Shown: positions 1 through 9,355 of the stretch, piece after piece
Position numbering within the stretch: the first letter of the stretch is position 1
How the letters are laid out: every line of letters starts with the position of its first letter
Source: Saprospiraceae bacterium
Lineage (GTDB): Bacteria; Bacteroidota; Bacteroidia; Chitinophagales; Saprospiraceae
DNA length: 64,000 nt
Direction of reading: 5' to 3'
Assembly: GCA_016710235.1 (NCBI GenBank)
Contig: JADJLG010000001.1
Span: forward strand, 62,001-126,000
The notes under the pieces: generated by a model
Seen by the model: the letters and a program-made list of their open reading frames with translations, nothing else
Databases searched by the model: none
What the model was told of the DNA's origin: nothing
Program-made: the position numbers and the translations under genes

Positions 1-10
1 CTTGCAGAAA

Positions 11-577
11 TCAGATCTGAATGTCGATCCCGAGACTATCCAATAGTATCCTAATTTTATCTTCATCCCGATCCTCAGGTTTAAATGATAGTTCGGTTTC
101 AGATGTAAGTTTATAAATGCCATTCAGAAAAAGGTAGTAATCATTGGCGCTGATATTGCCATCTTTCCAAGCTTTAGCCATCATGGAAACATATTTCATT
201 TTTGTTGCCACATGAAAGTAATGGTGCAATATCAACCAAGGTGTCAGAGCTGCTGTGACTCCTACAGAGTCGATATCTGGATAAGAATAAATGCTCAGAT
301 AATCTTCGATCAGGCGGCGATTCTCTTCATCCGTACTTTGAAGTTTGCGTTCCAGTGCAGCATACTCAGGAGTGTTTTTTGACAACCGGGGATCATAAGC
401 CGAAACAGCAGATCTCACCGCAGCATCCCTTTTATTTATCGCTTCCAGAAATGCCTGCCTTTCTCTATAATTAGCTAAATGTTGCACCTGTGGAACATCA
501 GCATTTTCGGCAGTGCGTGCCTGATTCCTACAGTCAAGTAAGGAGCAGACAGCCACAAATAAAAAGAAAAATCGCAT
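11..577 (-). CDS. hypothetical exported protein
   Basis: I do not recognise this 188-aa protein. The ATG at 577 (MRFFFLFVAV) opens a hydrophobic signal-like segment of about 15 residues ending in LLDC; the Asp before Cys makes a poor lipobox, so lipoprotein status is uncertain. An in-frame TTG at 604 also exists but lies almost against the tRNA-Val 3' end and would put charged residues before the signal, so I prefer the ATG. The mature part is mostly charged and helical (KRDAAVRSAV, ERKLQSTDEENRR), followed by a more hydrophobic middle. It lies just downstream of tRNA-Val on the same strand. Confidence 0.6.
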   Translation of the reverse strand: MRFFFLFVAVCSLLDCRNQARTAENADVPQVQHLANYRERQAFLEAINKRDAAVRSAVSAYDPRLSKNTPEYAALERKLQSTDEENRRLIEDYLSIYSYPDIDSVGVTAALTPWLILHHYFHVATKMKYVSMMAKAWKDGNISANDYYLFLNGIYKLTSETELSFKPEDRDEDKIRILLDSLGIDIQI

Positions 578-607
578 CGTTCTTGAATTTGTCAGTTTAA
601 CCAACAG

Positions 608-682
608 TGGGTGTTACTGGGCTCGAACCAGTGACCTCCGCCCTGTCAAGGCGGCGCTCTGAACCAACTGAGCTAAACACCC
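608..682 (-). tRNA. tRNA-Val (anticodon GAC)
   Basis: The minus strand folds as a full cloverleaf: acceptor GGGTGTT (676-682) pairs with AACACCC (609-615), followed by discriminator A. The D arm reads TAGCTCAG, the anticodon stem CCGCC/GGCGG encloses loop TTGACAG (anticodon GAC at 645-647), and the T arm contains GGTTCGAGC. CCA is not encoded. The loop must be read as TT-GAC-AG, which makes it valine and not aspartate (GUC). Confidence 0.95.
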
Positions 683-731
683 TTTATTATGATCAACTCC
701 CTTTTTGGAGATCTTTTGGATGAAAGGGACA

Positions 732-739
732 CAAAGATA
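732..739 (-). promoter_or_regulatory. Bacteroidota -7 element (TATCTTTG), tRNA-Val
   Basis: TATCTTTG on the minus strand matches the Bacteroidota consensus TAnnTTTG, about 50 bp upstream of the tRNA-Val 5' end. No well-spaced TTTG -33 box is visible, so confidence is moderate. Confidence 0.45.
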
Positions 740-823
740 CACAAGTTTGGCTGTTCTCCATCTAGCATCATTGCTCGCAAAATTCGTCCAAAAAAGCTTT
801 ATCCAGAACCCTTACGCAGCAAA

Positions 824-2416
824 TTACTTCTGATTCGGAGCCGCTGCTAATATTGATGCGCTGGCTTTATTTTTATATTTTTCAAAATTGGTATTAAACA
901 AGCCTGCCAGCATATTTGCCTGTTTATCATAGGCCTCTTTATCCGTCCAGGTATTTCTGGGATTGAGAACTTCAGGAGGAACATCGAGACAAGATGTAGG
1001 ATAGCTCAAACCAAAAATATCATCCTGAGCAAACTCGACATTCTCCAGCTGACCTGCAAGTGCTGCTGTAATCATTGCCCTGGTATATTTCAGTTTCATC
1101 CTGCTGCCCACCCCGTAAGATCCGCCTGTCCAGCCTGTATTGACAAGCCAAATTTTTGGATTGTAGCGCTCAATTCTTTCTCCCAACATCTGCGCGTATA
1201 TGGTTGGATGCAAAGGTAAAAAAGGCGCTCCGAAACAAGCTGAGAATGTAGCTTTTGGTTCTGTTACCCCGGTCTCTGTACCGGCTACTTTAGCAGTGTA
1301 CCCACTGATAAAATGATACATAGCCTGACCTGTAGTAAGTCTCGATATCGGAGGTAGAACACCATATGCATCACAAGTCAAAAAGAATATATCGGTGGGA
1401 TGGCCTCCTTTGGAAGGCTTGATCGCATTTTTGATATGTGATAATGGGTACGATACCCTGGTATTTTCAGTAATAGATGCATTGGTGTAATCCGGCTTGT
1501 TCGTACCGGGATAGAACACAATGTTCTCTAATATCGCTTCAGGTTTGATTGCATGGAAAATGTCCGGTTCCTTTTCTTCAGTTAAGTCAATCGTTTTTGC
1601 ATAACACCCTCCTTCAAAATTGAAGACTCCCTGGTCAGACCATCCGTGCTCATCATCACCTATCAGACTCCTGTTCGGATCAGCCGATAAAGTGGTCTTT
1701 CCGGTACCAGATAAGCCAAAAAACACTGTGGAATGTCCATCGGAACCTACGTTGGCTGAGCAATGCATGGACAATACCTGGTGTTGAACCGGTAATACAA
1801 AATTGAGAATGGTAAAAATTGATTTCTTAATCTCTCCAGTATATCCACTGCCACCGATCAATATTCTCTTGGATTTAAAGTCGATGATAGAAAAATTATG
1901 TTGGCGCGTTCCATCCACAGTCGGATCGGCATGAAACCCGGGAGCGCAATAAATACACCAATCCGGTTCAAAGCCTTGCAATTCCTCTTCCGTAGGTCTT
2001 ATGAACATATTGCCTGCGAACTGAGCACTCCATGGATATTCTGCAAACACTCTCACAGAAATCTTATATCTGTCATCTGCACAGGCAAAATTGTCCTGCA
2101 CAAAAACATCTTTTCCATCGAAATAAGCTGCAACTTTCAACAGCAATTGATCAAATTTTTCCTGTGGAAAAGGCTTATTGAACTTGTTCCAATCTACCTT
2201 ATCGTGACTGACCTGATTGTCAACTGTAAACTTGTCTTCAGGGCTCCTGCCCGTAAACTCACCTGTCCGTATACAGAGCGCTCCGGTATCACTCAAAGTA
2301 GCAATATTTCTGTTGATACTTTGTTGAACCAGCTCTTCAGGGCTAAGTTGGTAGAAAATGTGTGAAGGATTAAGGATGTGGTAATTATTGAGTTGGATTT
2401 GATTTTTCTGATCCAT
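824..2416 (-). CDS. pckA: phosphoenolpyruvate carboxykinase (ATP)
   Basis: ATP-dependent PEP carboxykinase (EC 4.1.1.49) converts oxaloacetate and ATP to PEP, ADP and CO2, the committed cytosolic step of gluconeogenesis. The 530-aa length is normal for the family. Visible motifs are the oxaloacetate-binding segment RTGEFTGRSPEDKF (about 50-63), GYTGEIKKSIF (about 191-201), the kinase-1a P-loop GLSGTGKT (about 234-241) and the metal/kinase-2 segment GDDEHGW (about 253-259). All appear intact. A TAGCTTTG promoter element lies about 35 bp upstream of the ATG. It appears monocistronic; the next gene on this strand is a histidine kinase about 200 bp upstream. Confidence 0.97.
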   Translation of the reverse strand: MDQKNQIQLNNYHILNPSHIFYQLSPEELVQQSINRNIATLSDTGALCIRTGEFTGRSPEDKFTVDNQVSHDKVDWNKFNKPFPQEKFDQLLLKVAAYFDGKDVFVQDNFACADDRYKISVRVFAEYPWSAQFAGNMFIRPTEEELQGFEPDWCIYCAPGFHADPTVDGTRQHNFSIIDFKSKRILIGGSGYTGEIKKSIFTILNFVLPVQHQVLSMHCSANVGSDGHSTVFFGLSGTGKTTLSADPNRSLIGDDEHGWSDQGVFNFEGGCYAKTIDLTEEKEPDIFHAIKPEAILENIVFYPGTNKPDYTNASITENTRVSYPLSHIKNAIKPSKGGHPTDIFFLTCDAYGVLPPISRLTTGQAMYHFISGYTAKVAGTETGVTEPKATFSACFGAPFLPLHPTIYAQMLGERIERYNPKIWLVNTGWTGGSYGVGSRMKLKYTRAMITAALAGQLENVEFAQDDIFGLSYPTSCLDVPPEVLNPRNTWTDKEAYDKQANMLAGLFNTNFEKYKNKASASILAAAPNQK

Positions 2417-2450
2417 GGTGCAGCTATTTGTATAGTCAGCAAATGATCGG

Positions 2451-2458
2451 CAAAGCTA
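2451..2458 (-). promoter_or_regulatory. -7 element (TAGCTTTG) of pckA
   Basis: TAGCTTTG on the minus strand fits TAnnTTTG and ends about 34 nt before the pckA ATG, giving a plausible short leader. No convincing -33 TTTG is present. Confidence 0.5.
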
Positions 2459-2611
2459 CATGCCATACGCGAATTAAGTATCTCTACCTCTCTTATTATC
2501 ACTCATATTAACATATACTTAAATTTGAGTAGGCGTTTTCCCGATTTTGTAGATGAAAAATTTAAGATCTCATAATTTTATTGCTCTCATTGACGGAGCA
2601 GAAGTGCAGGA

Positions 2612-3766
2612 TCACGGTTGGTATACCGGTAGCTGGATGCAGAAAGTGGTACCCTCTCCAATCTTTGATTCTTTGACGAAAATTTTACCCCTGTGATAAT
2701 TTTCTATGATACGCTTTGCGAGAGACAACCCAAGTCCCCAACCTCTTTGCTTTGTCGTAAAGCCGGGTCTGAAAATTGCATTGTGTTTTGAACTGGGGAT
2801 ACCATGACCCGTATCTTTGATTAAGATGTCAATATGAGTCTTTTCGTCGATACAATCTACGCTAATTTTTCCTTTCCCATCCATGGCATCCAAAGAATTC
2901 CGCAGGATATTTTCAACGACCCACTGAAAGAGATTACTATTGATCATCACTTGGGGGTCACAGTCAGAATGTGCAAAAAATTCGTACTCTATCGTTTTGG
3001 GAGACCGAGCCTGCATGTATTCCTTACACATCATGAGTTGCTCCCTGAGGGAACTCGCCGTCAATTCCGGTTTGGATCCTATTTTGGAAAAACGATCTGC
3101 AACTTGTTGCAACTTAAAGCTATCTTTTTGCAGTTCCTTGAGGATTTCTTCTCGTTCTTCTGGAGTGATATCATCGCTCATTCTCAAATTCTCAATCCAG
3201 CCCATAATCCCGGAGATAGGGGTACCCAATTGATGAGCAGTTTCCTTTGCCATACCAACCCATACACGATTTTGCTCCTCCCTTCTCGAAGTGTTGAAAA
3301 CCGCATACCCGATCAGTGCATAAGCTACGAGCAGTATGAGTTGGAACCATGGAAAATAATTGAGCAACTGCATCGTCTGAGGATGCTTGTAATAGATATA
3401 TCTCGCATATCCAAAGCTCTCTATTGGTGGTATGCCTGTTGATTTGAATTCTTTGAGTAAGCTGACTGTATCTTCGTTAAAATTGCAGTTGATCACATCC
3501 ACTACCCTACCGGTCTCGCTCACCGCAAGTATGGGAATGTCCTTGAGCGATGCTAGAATTTGTTGGTGAAAGGTAAAATCGGCTTGATTATCTGTATTTC
3601 TTGTCAGTTCCTCCATCGTCCTGGCGTAGATCTGCATTTTTTTCTGTTCTCCTTCCTGCAGCTTTTTAGCCAGATAATTAGCGAATAGCCAGGGAATTAA
3701 TAAGATTACAATCCCTACAAGGAACAAATATATTTTCCAGCGGCTCGTTTTTTGATACAAATCCAT
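2612..3766 (-). CDS. membrane sensor histidine kinase
   Basis: This is a two-component sensor kinase of 384 aa. Two transmembrane segments (about 12-30 and 139-158) bracket a periplasmic sensor region of about 105 residues that matches no fold I know. The HisKA H-box is ETAHQLGTPISG with phospho-acceptor His near residue 178. The HATPase domain has N-box VENILRNSLDAM (about 284-295), G1 DTGHGIP (about 318-324) and G2 GWGLGLSLAKRI (about 342-353). All catalytic boxes are intact. No response regulator is adjacent, so it is an orphan in this window and its signal is unknown. Confidence 0.93.
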   Translation of the reverse strand: MDLYQKTSRWKIYLFLVGIVILLIPWLFANYLAKKLQEGEQKKMQIYARTMEELTRNTDNQADFTFHQQILASLKDIPILAVSETGRVVDVINCNFNEDTVSLLKEFKSTGIPPIESFGYARYIYYKHPQTMQLLNYFPWFQLILLVAYALIGYAVFNTSRREEQNRVWVGMAKETAHQLGTPISGIMGWIENLRMSDDITPEEREEILKELQKDSFKLQQVADRFSKIGSKPELTASSLREQLMMCKEYMQARSPKTIEYEFFAHSDCDPQVMINSNLFQWVVENILRNSLDAMDGKGKISVDCIDEKTHIDILIKDTGHGIPSSKHNAIFRPGFTTKQRGWGLGLSLAKRIIENYHRGKIFVKESKIGEGTTFCIQLPVYQP

Positions 3767-3899
3767 TTTCAGTTAACCAAGCTCATTTCTGCATTTCAGT
3801 ATCAATTTCAATGCCGCAATCAAACGGTCTTTGATAGAGTTTTATTTCAATTTACAACCTCAGTCCTTCATAGCCCGTTTTCGTAAACATTTGAACAGA

Positions 3900-4178
3900 T
3901 CAATATTTAATGAAAATGGTCCTTTTTGATGCTACTTCGATGATATAAACTCCAGAAGCTAGTTGGGTCACTCTTATGGCATCACCTTGTTGGTAGTCCT
4001 TTATTTCCTTCGCAACCCTCCCATCCGAATGGAGCACTTTGAGCTTGTAACTTTCATCCTTGCCAATTTTAAACACTCTGATTTCCTGAGTGGCCGGGTT
4101 TGGTACTACCTGTAACTTTCCTACTGAGGCAGATGGATCTGCTACATCCACAAAAGGATTTTCAAGCAACTCGATCAA
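3900..4178 (-). pseudogene. C-terminal T9SS sorting domain, frameshifted from upstream gene
   Basis: This is the last piece of the large surface protein described at 4987-7845. It carries a type A T9SS C-terminal sorting domain: VVPNPATQEIRV, then a beta-rich segment and ASGVYIIEV near the end. The preceding reading frame stops at 4175. If one base were added in the AAAA run at 4208-4211, the two frames would join smoothly (…PDINGQYLIELLENPF…). The ATG at 4178 is therefore probably not a real start. Confidence 0.75.
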
Positions 4179-4948
4179 GTATTGACCGTTGATGTCCGGA
4201 ATATTGGAAAACTGACCTTATTCTTTGATAAATCAAGGGACTCACCGACTGCTACAGGAACCCATTGATTGAGATGCGCATTGGCCGGATCGCGATGATA
4301 TAGGCGAATGAGTTCAGGATGGTACCTGTATTGTTCTAAAACCAAAGCCGGCAACTCGAGGATGGCATGAGCAGCAAGCACATTTTGATAAGGTCCAAAA
4401 TTTCGGGCAATCCAATACATGGGAAGGAATGTCCCCTTGGTGCTCAACATTGAATCCGGAAATCCCTGCAATGCGTTTGCAGACCATAGAATTTTATCAT
4501 TAACCCCAGTAGTTATTTCAAGACCAAGCCCGCAGCTTGCAAAATCGTTTGAACCCGTCTGCAGCATTCGCAATTCACCGGTACCATTGGAAGCTGGGAT
4601 AGTAGAGCTGATTTTTTCAGCAGCTCCAATCAAACCGTGACTCGTTCCCACACGATTGTACGCAGTGGTTTTGTCATTCTCATTAAACTGATAGTAAGCC
4701 ATCAATCCGGCTTCTCCTTCCGGGTGGATGAGATGCATATTTTGACGAATTTCGGTTTCTGAGAGTGATCTGTTATACAACTTGAGCTCATCGATTTCTC
4801 CTGTAAAATCACCGCATTGACCGGGAACTCCTTTCCCTACAACCCATGGTGTTTTCGAAAAATCAAATCCTCTAAAATCACCTTTTCTTGTCCATGATTC
4901 ACCATTAGCATACAATCGCACTGAATCAGGATAGACCACCATAGCCAC
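4175..4948 (-). pseudogene. LamG-like middle part of broken T9SS surface protein
   Basis: This segment continues the LamG/concanavalin-like domain that starts in the upstream frame (VVYPDSVRLYANGESW; DFTGEIDELKLYNRSLSETE is typical of LamG domains in Bacteroidota). A further beta-rich region follows. Sensible coding in this frame extends upstream of the first ATG to about 5012, where it meets the upstream frame at the A7 run 5011-5017. It is separated from the sorting domain by a second apparent one-base loss near 4208. I read it as part of one gene spanning 3900-7845. Confidence 0.7.
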
Positions 4949-4986
4949 ATGCGTCCATTTTAGTGTGTCCAGATTGAAGGACGAGG

Positions 4987-7845
4987 TCAGTTGATAAGGT
5001 ACATTCTTCCAAAAAAAGTGAGATTTCGCGTGCGCACGTAACCCTGAAAAGCAAATCCAAAACCAAATCCCACGTTACAATCCCAGTTTGAGATAATCTG
5101 TGTAAAACAATCCTGAGGCCTGTCCAGCTTGATCCAGGCACTTACTGTAAATCCATCAGCTCCTTCAAATTGCGGGATTGCAGGAATGGAAACCTGATCT
5201 CCTGAAGCCGACATATCCAAAGCTTTCTGCGCTGTTGAGTCTATGCTGCATTCATCTGTCAGTATAGTTATCATCTTGGGAAATGCGCGTGAATCTCTGT
5301 CATTTCCATGATTTACAGTGAGTTTGACGTCATACGTACCTACTCTGCCATATATAACTTTAGGTCGCATGGCATGGATATCACTGACGTATGTAGCTCC
5401 GGGAAACTCCCACTCCCAAGTGGTTGTACTATCCAAAGTTAAAACACTATAATCGGCAAAATAAAATGTATCCCGACTACAGGAAGTCAGCTGCTTGTCT
5501 ACAGAAGCCTGCGCCAATGGTTTTGATTTTTCGTATAGTTTCGCTTCCCATACTCCTCCACTACTACCCATTATTATGGATTCATCCCTGTAAAATGCTT
5601 TGATCCCTCTGGTATAGTGATTTACCGCCAGCCCCTCACTATGGGAATCCCAATCTGACATCTCTTGATTGCGATAGTAGACAAATCCACCATTGCAAGC
5701 CAAATACAATCCGCCTTTTGTGCCATACTGATATGCGATGGCGGATATCGTTTTATCGGCCAACACTTTAGTAGTGAGATTAGACCAGGTATCACCCCCA
5801 TCTTTTGACAAAAAGACCTTGTTGTTTGCATCTCCGGTCAAAAGTGCAAGATAAATTTCATTCTCATCCGTCGGGCTGACAGCAATAGTGTGTACCCTTC
5901 TTTGTCCGGCACTCGGCCCGGCGGGATTATTCAGCTTTGTAAACGTCAGTCCCCCATCTTTAGATTTGAAAACAGATCCATCTCCTCTGGGATTGTTGCG
6001 TATGGATATATAAATAACTTTGGGATTAGATCTACAGATTTCAATAGTTTCAATATTGTCATCAGAAAAAGCACTAGAGTAAAGTAACTCATAGCCTGCA
6101 CCATTATTCTCACTTTTCCACAGTCTATTCCCTTCACTAAGGTACACTCTATTGTAACAATCAGGAGCCCACACCATCCTACTTCCATGCATCTGATAAT
6201 AAGATTCATAGGGAAATTTTGATGCAGGTATGGAGTGGTATGACCAACTCGTATCATAATTCAAAGGCATCTGATAAGCTCCTATGTCAGAGAAAAAAAC
6301 CTGACGGTTGTTGATCGGATTGACATATCCCGTAGGGCTTTCTGCTCCCCCCATCCGAAGGAATTTATCTTTGTAATTTTCATGATAGACTGTATTCCCA
6401 TTGTGATATCGTCCACCGACAAATATCTTCTCGTACCAGCCGAGATCAAAACCCCAAAAATCAGATCCATTCAACCCGAAATTTGTTGCTTTTGAAGCAG
6501 AAGTCTCTTTAAAAAAGTCTGTGCTGTAAATCACACCTCCATCAGTAGTAATCCAGGATTCAGCCGCTACGGAAATGCAAGATTGGACATCAGGGTGCAA
6601 TGCAAAACTTCCTCCATATCCACCTAATATTTTGAAACTGGCCCCACCATCTGTGGATTTGAAAGCACTTGCCGTACCTGTAATTACCTGATCAGCATCG
6701 GTTTGTGATGCCATGATCGCCAGGTCGTAATACCCTTGCCAATTTTCCATAGGCAGTGTCGTGGAAGTATATCCTGAATAACTTCCTGTATTGTGTATTG
6801 TCCATGATTCACCTGCATTATTGCTCCTCATCAAATAAGGTCCTTTCGTCGTTGTCAGGCAGATGACGTACACTCTGCTTGGATCCGCAGCAGAAACAGC
6901 CATGCGGGCGCCACCATCTGCTAAAGCGTGCCAACCACTATTTTTCATAGTAAAATCTTTGCCTTCATTGACTGATTTCCATACTCTGTATTGTTTAGGA
7001 GAGCTGTTCTCTCTCAGGCAGTAGACTATAGATGGGTTCGTGGGATGGAATTTGATATCGCAAACCGGCTCCGTACTCAGACGAGTCCAGTTCTTACCTG
7101 CGTCTGTGCTGCGATAAAGTCCCTGATTACTGCCCGCAAGCACAATATAAGGCTTTTTGGGATGAGCTACAATTTCGTAAAATCCAACACCTGCAAGATT
7201 GAACACGTCTACCCAGGTATTTCCACCGTCAGAACTGCGCCTGATCGCGCCGTTTGTACCTACATACATTGTATCCGGATATAGTGGGTTTATAACTATT
7301 GCTTCAGTGGCCAGAGAATATTCTTTGCCAATCTGTTTCCAGTTGGCACCTTTGTCTATCGATTTATAAAGGCCACCTGTTTCAGCAGCAGCCACCATAA
7401 TATTTGTATTAGAGAGACAAACATCCATTCTGTAAACGTTGACTTGCCAGGGACAGGCTTCTCTGTTTTTCTCCAGAAAAAATGTTTCCATATCGTAAAC
7501 GTTCCAAATTGGTGCAGAGCGAAATGAATTCGGCGCTTTGGAGCTTTCATATTTGCGCATTGGATCAGAGGAATCGACAGTGCCGTCAGGAAGCATAGCA
7601 GCCTGATGTTTCATGATCAATCTTTTATAAAAACGGGTATAGTGATTCTTCTCGAATGGGTGGTTTTTGTAGTAATCCTGAAATGCAGCGTCAATTTCCA
7701 ACAGGTTCAATGGCTGCTTATAAAGTAGAAGAGCCCAACTCGGCATGTCATCTGTCTGAGCTGGTAGATTGAGTGTCAAAGAAAGTTGTGCACCTGCTTG
7801 CGATATAATTAGTATCAGGAAAACTAAACATAATTTGAACTTCAT
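4987..7845 (-). CDS. BNR-repeat (sortilin-like) and PKD surface protein, 5' part of a frameshifted gene
   Basis: This is a secreted beta-propeller protein. The ATG at 7845 (MKFKLCLVFLILIISQAGAQ) gives a clean signal peptide; a longer reading frame upstream to 7908 adds an unlikely prefix. At least eight Asp-box/BNR repeats follow (YKSIDKGANW, RRSSDGGNTW, YRSTDAGKNW, FKSTDGGASF, FKSKDGGLTF, FLSKDGGDTW), as in sortilin/VPS10 and sialidase-like propellers. Next come a PKD domain (STTTWEWEFPGATY…VGTYDVKLTV) and the start of a LamG domain. The frame runs into a stop at 4987 after an A7 run (5011-5017); one extra base restores the LamG domain, which continues to a T9SS sorting domain ending at 3900. 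A TATATTTG promoter lies at 7865-7872, divergent from the SET gene. The ligand is unknown. Confidence 0.8.
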   Translation of the reverse strand: MKFKLCLVFLILIISQAGAQLSLTLNLPAQTDDMPSWALLLYKQPLNLLEIDAAFQDYYKNHPFEKNHYTRFYKRLIMKHQAAMLPDGTVDSSDPMRKYESSKAPNSFRSAPIWNVYDMETFFLEKNREACPWQVNVYRMDVCLSNTNIMVAAAETGGLYKSIDKGANWKQIGKEYSLATEAIVINPLYPDTMYVGTNGAIRRSSDGGNTWVDVFNLAGVGFYEIVAHPKKPYIVLAGSNQGLYRSTDAGKNWTRLSTEPVCDIKFHPTNPSIVYCLRENSSPKQYRVWKSVNEGKDFTMKNSGWHALADGGARMAVSAADPSRVYVICLTTTKGPYLMRSNNAGESWTIHNTGSYSGYTSTTLPMENWQGYYDLAIMASQTDADQVITGTASAFKSTDGGASFKILGGYGGSFALHPDVQSCISVAAESWITTDGGVIYSTDFFKETSASKATNFGLNGSDFWGFDLGWYEKIFVGGRYHNGNTVYHENYKDKFLRMGGAESPTGYVNPINNRQVFFSDIGAYQMPLNYDTSWSYHSIPASKFPYESYYQMHGSRMVWAPDCYNRVYLSEGNRLWKSENNGAGYELLYSSAFSDDNIETIEICRSNPKVIYISIRNNPRGDGSVFKSKDGGLTFTKLNNPAGPSAGQRRVHTIAVSPTDENEIYLALLTGDANNKVFLSKDGGDTWSNLTTKVLADKTISAIAYQYGTKGGLYLACNGGFVYYRNQEMSDWDSHSEGLAVNHYTRGIKAFYRDESIIMGSSGGVWEAKLYEKSKPLAQASVDKQLTSCSRDTFYFADYSVLTLDSTTTWEWEFPGATYVSDIHAMRPKVIYGRVGTYDVKLTVNHGNDRDSRAFPKMITILTDECSIDSTAQKALDMSASGDQVSIPAIPQFEGADGFTVSAWIKLDRPQDCFTQIISNWDCNVGFGFGFAFQGYVRTRNLTFFGRMYLIN

Positions 7846-7864
7846 CCTAAAGAATTTTATCTTG

Positions 7865-7872
7865 CAAATATA
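7865..7872 (-). promoter_or_regulatory. -7 element (TATATTTG) of the BNR surface protein
   Basis: TATATTTG on the minus strand ends 19 nt before the ATG at 7845, and so supports that start over the upstream one at 7908, which would lie upstream of the promoter. Confidence 0.6.
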
Positions 7873-7953
7873 AGTCTTACAGAACAGTTTATCAGGAATC
7901 AGGTGCATTCATTGGCATTCTATTTTCCCCGAACATAAATATTGTGCAACTCT

Positions 7954-7961
7954 TATCTTTG
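7954..7961 (+). promoter_or_regulatory. -7 element (TATCTTTG) of the SET-domain gene
   Basis: TATCTTTG fits TAnnTTTG and ends 15 nt before ATG 7977. It excludes the in-frame GTG at 7944 as the start. Confidence 0.6.
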
Positions 7962-7976
7962 ATCATTCAATTTTTT

Positions 7977-8390
7977 ATGAACGACAAACAAAAGCTTATT
8001 CAACAACTTCAACAATCAGAATACATTGCATTAAGACCTTCATCCATTCATGGGATTGGAGTTTTTGCTTTAGTTGATATTCCTGCCGGTTGTAGAGACC
8101 TTTTTGGTGAAGAAGATGGGCAATGGCAAAAATTGGGTTTTGAAGAAGTCGATCTATTGCCCATTCATGTTCAACAATTGATAGAAAATTTCTGCTTATT
8201 TGATGAAACATCCTACTTCGTTCCTTCACATGGTTTCAAAAAAATGGATCTGAGTTTGTATCTCAATCATTCTGATCAACCAAATGTGGTGAGTATAAAT
8301 GATGGTGAATTTTTTGAATCGACCAGAACAATTTGTGCGGGTGAAGAGTTGTTTGTCGATTACGGAACCATTTGTGATAGTAAAGAGTAA
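7977..8390 (+). CDS. SET domain-containing protein
   Basis: This is a small (137-aa) stand-alone SET-domain protein, predicted to be a SAM-dependent lysine methyltransferase. The SET signatures are in order: GIGVF (about 26-30), the catalytic-core motif YLNHSDQPN (about 95-103, compare NHS-x-x-PN) and the C-terminal GEELFVDYG (about 122-130) with the conserved Tyr. A post-SET cysteine cluster is absent, as in other minimal bacterial SET proteins. The start is ATG 7977, placed just after a TATCTTTG element. It is transcribed divergently from the BNR surface protein. The substrate cannot be told from the sequence. Confidence 0.88.
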   Translation: MNDKQKLIQQLQQSEYIALRPSSIHGIGVFALVDIPAGCRDLFGEEDGQWQKLGFEEVDLLPIHVQQLIENFCLFDETSYFVPSHGFKKMDLSLYLNHSDQPNVVSINDGEFFESTRTICAGEELFVDYGTICDSKE

Positions 8391-8444
8391 ATTACCGGAT
8401 ACCATATTTTCCACTAACGCCATACATCGTTTAAACTTGTAAAA

Positions 8445-9350
8445 ATGTCAAACAGGCCTGATGCCAAATCATGGGCAATACTGATCCTCCTCACCCTTAT
8501 TTGGGGCTTCAGTTATTATTTCATCAAGCATAGTTTGATCTCATTTTCACCTACACAGATTTCTGCATTGAGAATGATCATCAGCTTTGTCATGCTGATA
8601 CCCTTTATTCCCCATGCTTTTAAAAAAATATCTTTTGATAAATATTGGTCTATTTTCGTTTGTGGATTTATAGGGAGCTTCTTGCCTGCTTTCTTATATC
8701 CATTTGCACAAACTAAAATCTCCAGCAGCCTTGCTGGAATCATCAATGCATTCACGCCTATCTGCACTTATAGCATCGGGATACTATTTTACGAAGTGGC
8801 TAAGGAAAAATCAAAAATTGCTGGTTCCATCATAGCATTGTTGGGAGCAATTATTTTAATTGGATTCAAACCGAATGCAAGTTTCAAAGCAGAAGGTTTG
8901 TATGTCTTGATTGCTTTTATCGTACCTTTTCTTTATGGTTTTAATGGTAATATTTTAAAGTCAAAGCTTGCCGGAATATCAGGAGTGCCATTGACTGCAT
9001 TGATGTATGTGATGATGGCCGGTTTAAGCATTCCTGTGGCGATCTATTCCGGTGCCTTTAGTCAGATTCCGGTCGCTATCCAATCCGGAAATGCATTTTA
9101 TCATTTACTTGCGTTGAGCGCATTTGGATCAGCAATTGCAATGGTACTATTCAATATCTTGATCCAAAGAGTTCATATCCTTTTTGCAGCTTCAGTCACT
9201 TATTTGATGCCATGCGTTTCGCTCATAGTCGGTTGGCTAGACGGTGAGCAGATAGGATGGAATGACATTGCTGGCTTTGTATTTATTTTGTTTGGAGTAT
9301 TAATCATCAATCAAGTGATCCGATGGAAATCTACAGAGACTGCTGTTTGA
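8445..9350 (+). CDS. EamA (DMT) family transporter
   Basis: This is an inner-membrane permease of the drug/metabolite transporter superfamily, 301 aa. Two tandem EamA repeats are visible: WAILILLTLIWGFSYYFIKH at the start and LYVLIAFIVPFLYGFNGNIL at mid-protein. Each has five hydrophobic helices, ten in total. The repeat-1 sequence WGFSYYFIKH followed by RMIISFVMLIP is typical. The substrate is unknown, since the family covers amino acids, nucleotides and other metabolites. Its 3' end would overlap the convergent downstream gene by about 20 bp if that gene's frameshift is corrected. Confidence 0.9.
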   Translation: MSNRPDAKSWAILILLTLIWGFSYYFIKHSLISFSPTQISALRMIISFVMLIPFIPHAFKKISFDKYWSIFVCGFIGSFLPAFLYPFAQTKISSSLAGIINAFTPICTYSIGILFYEVAKEKSKIAGSIIALLGAIILIGFKPNASFKAEGLYVLIAFIVPFLYGFNGNILKSKLAGISGVPLTALMYVMMAGLSIPVAIYSGAFSQIPVAIQSGNAFYHLLALSAFGSAIAMVLFNILIQRVHILFAASVTYLMPCVSLIVGWLDGEQIGWNDIAGFVFILFGVLIINQVIRWKSTETAV

Positions 9351-9355
9351 AAATT

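Noticed and set aside
645..647. tRNA-Asp (GTC) reading of the first tRNA
   Set aside because: GTC appears only on the plus strand; on the tRNA strand the loop is TT-GAC-AG, so it is valine.
1898..2365. 155-aa plus-strand open frame inside pckA
   Set aside because: It is the antisense shadow of a strongly conserved enzyme; composition is not protein-like.
2553..2698. Short plus-strand ORF starting MKNLRSHNFIALIDGAEVQD
   Set aside because: It lies mostly inside the sensor-kinase 3' end on the other strand, has no promoter or family, and is probably chance.
5011..5017. Programmed -1 ribosomal or transcriptional slippage at the A7/T7 run
   Set aside because: Possible in principle, but a second break at a run of only four bases in the same gene, and similar breaks in other genes, make consensus error or decay more likely.
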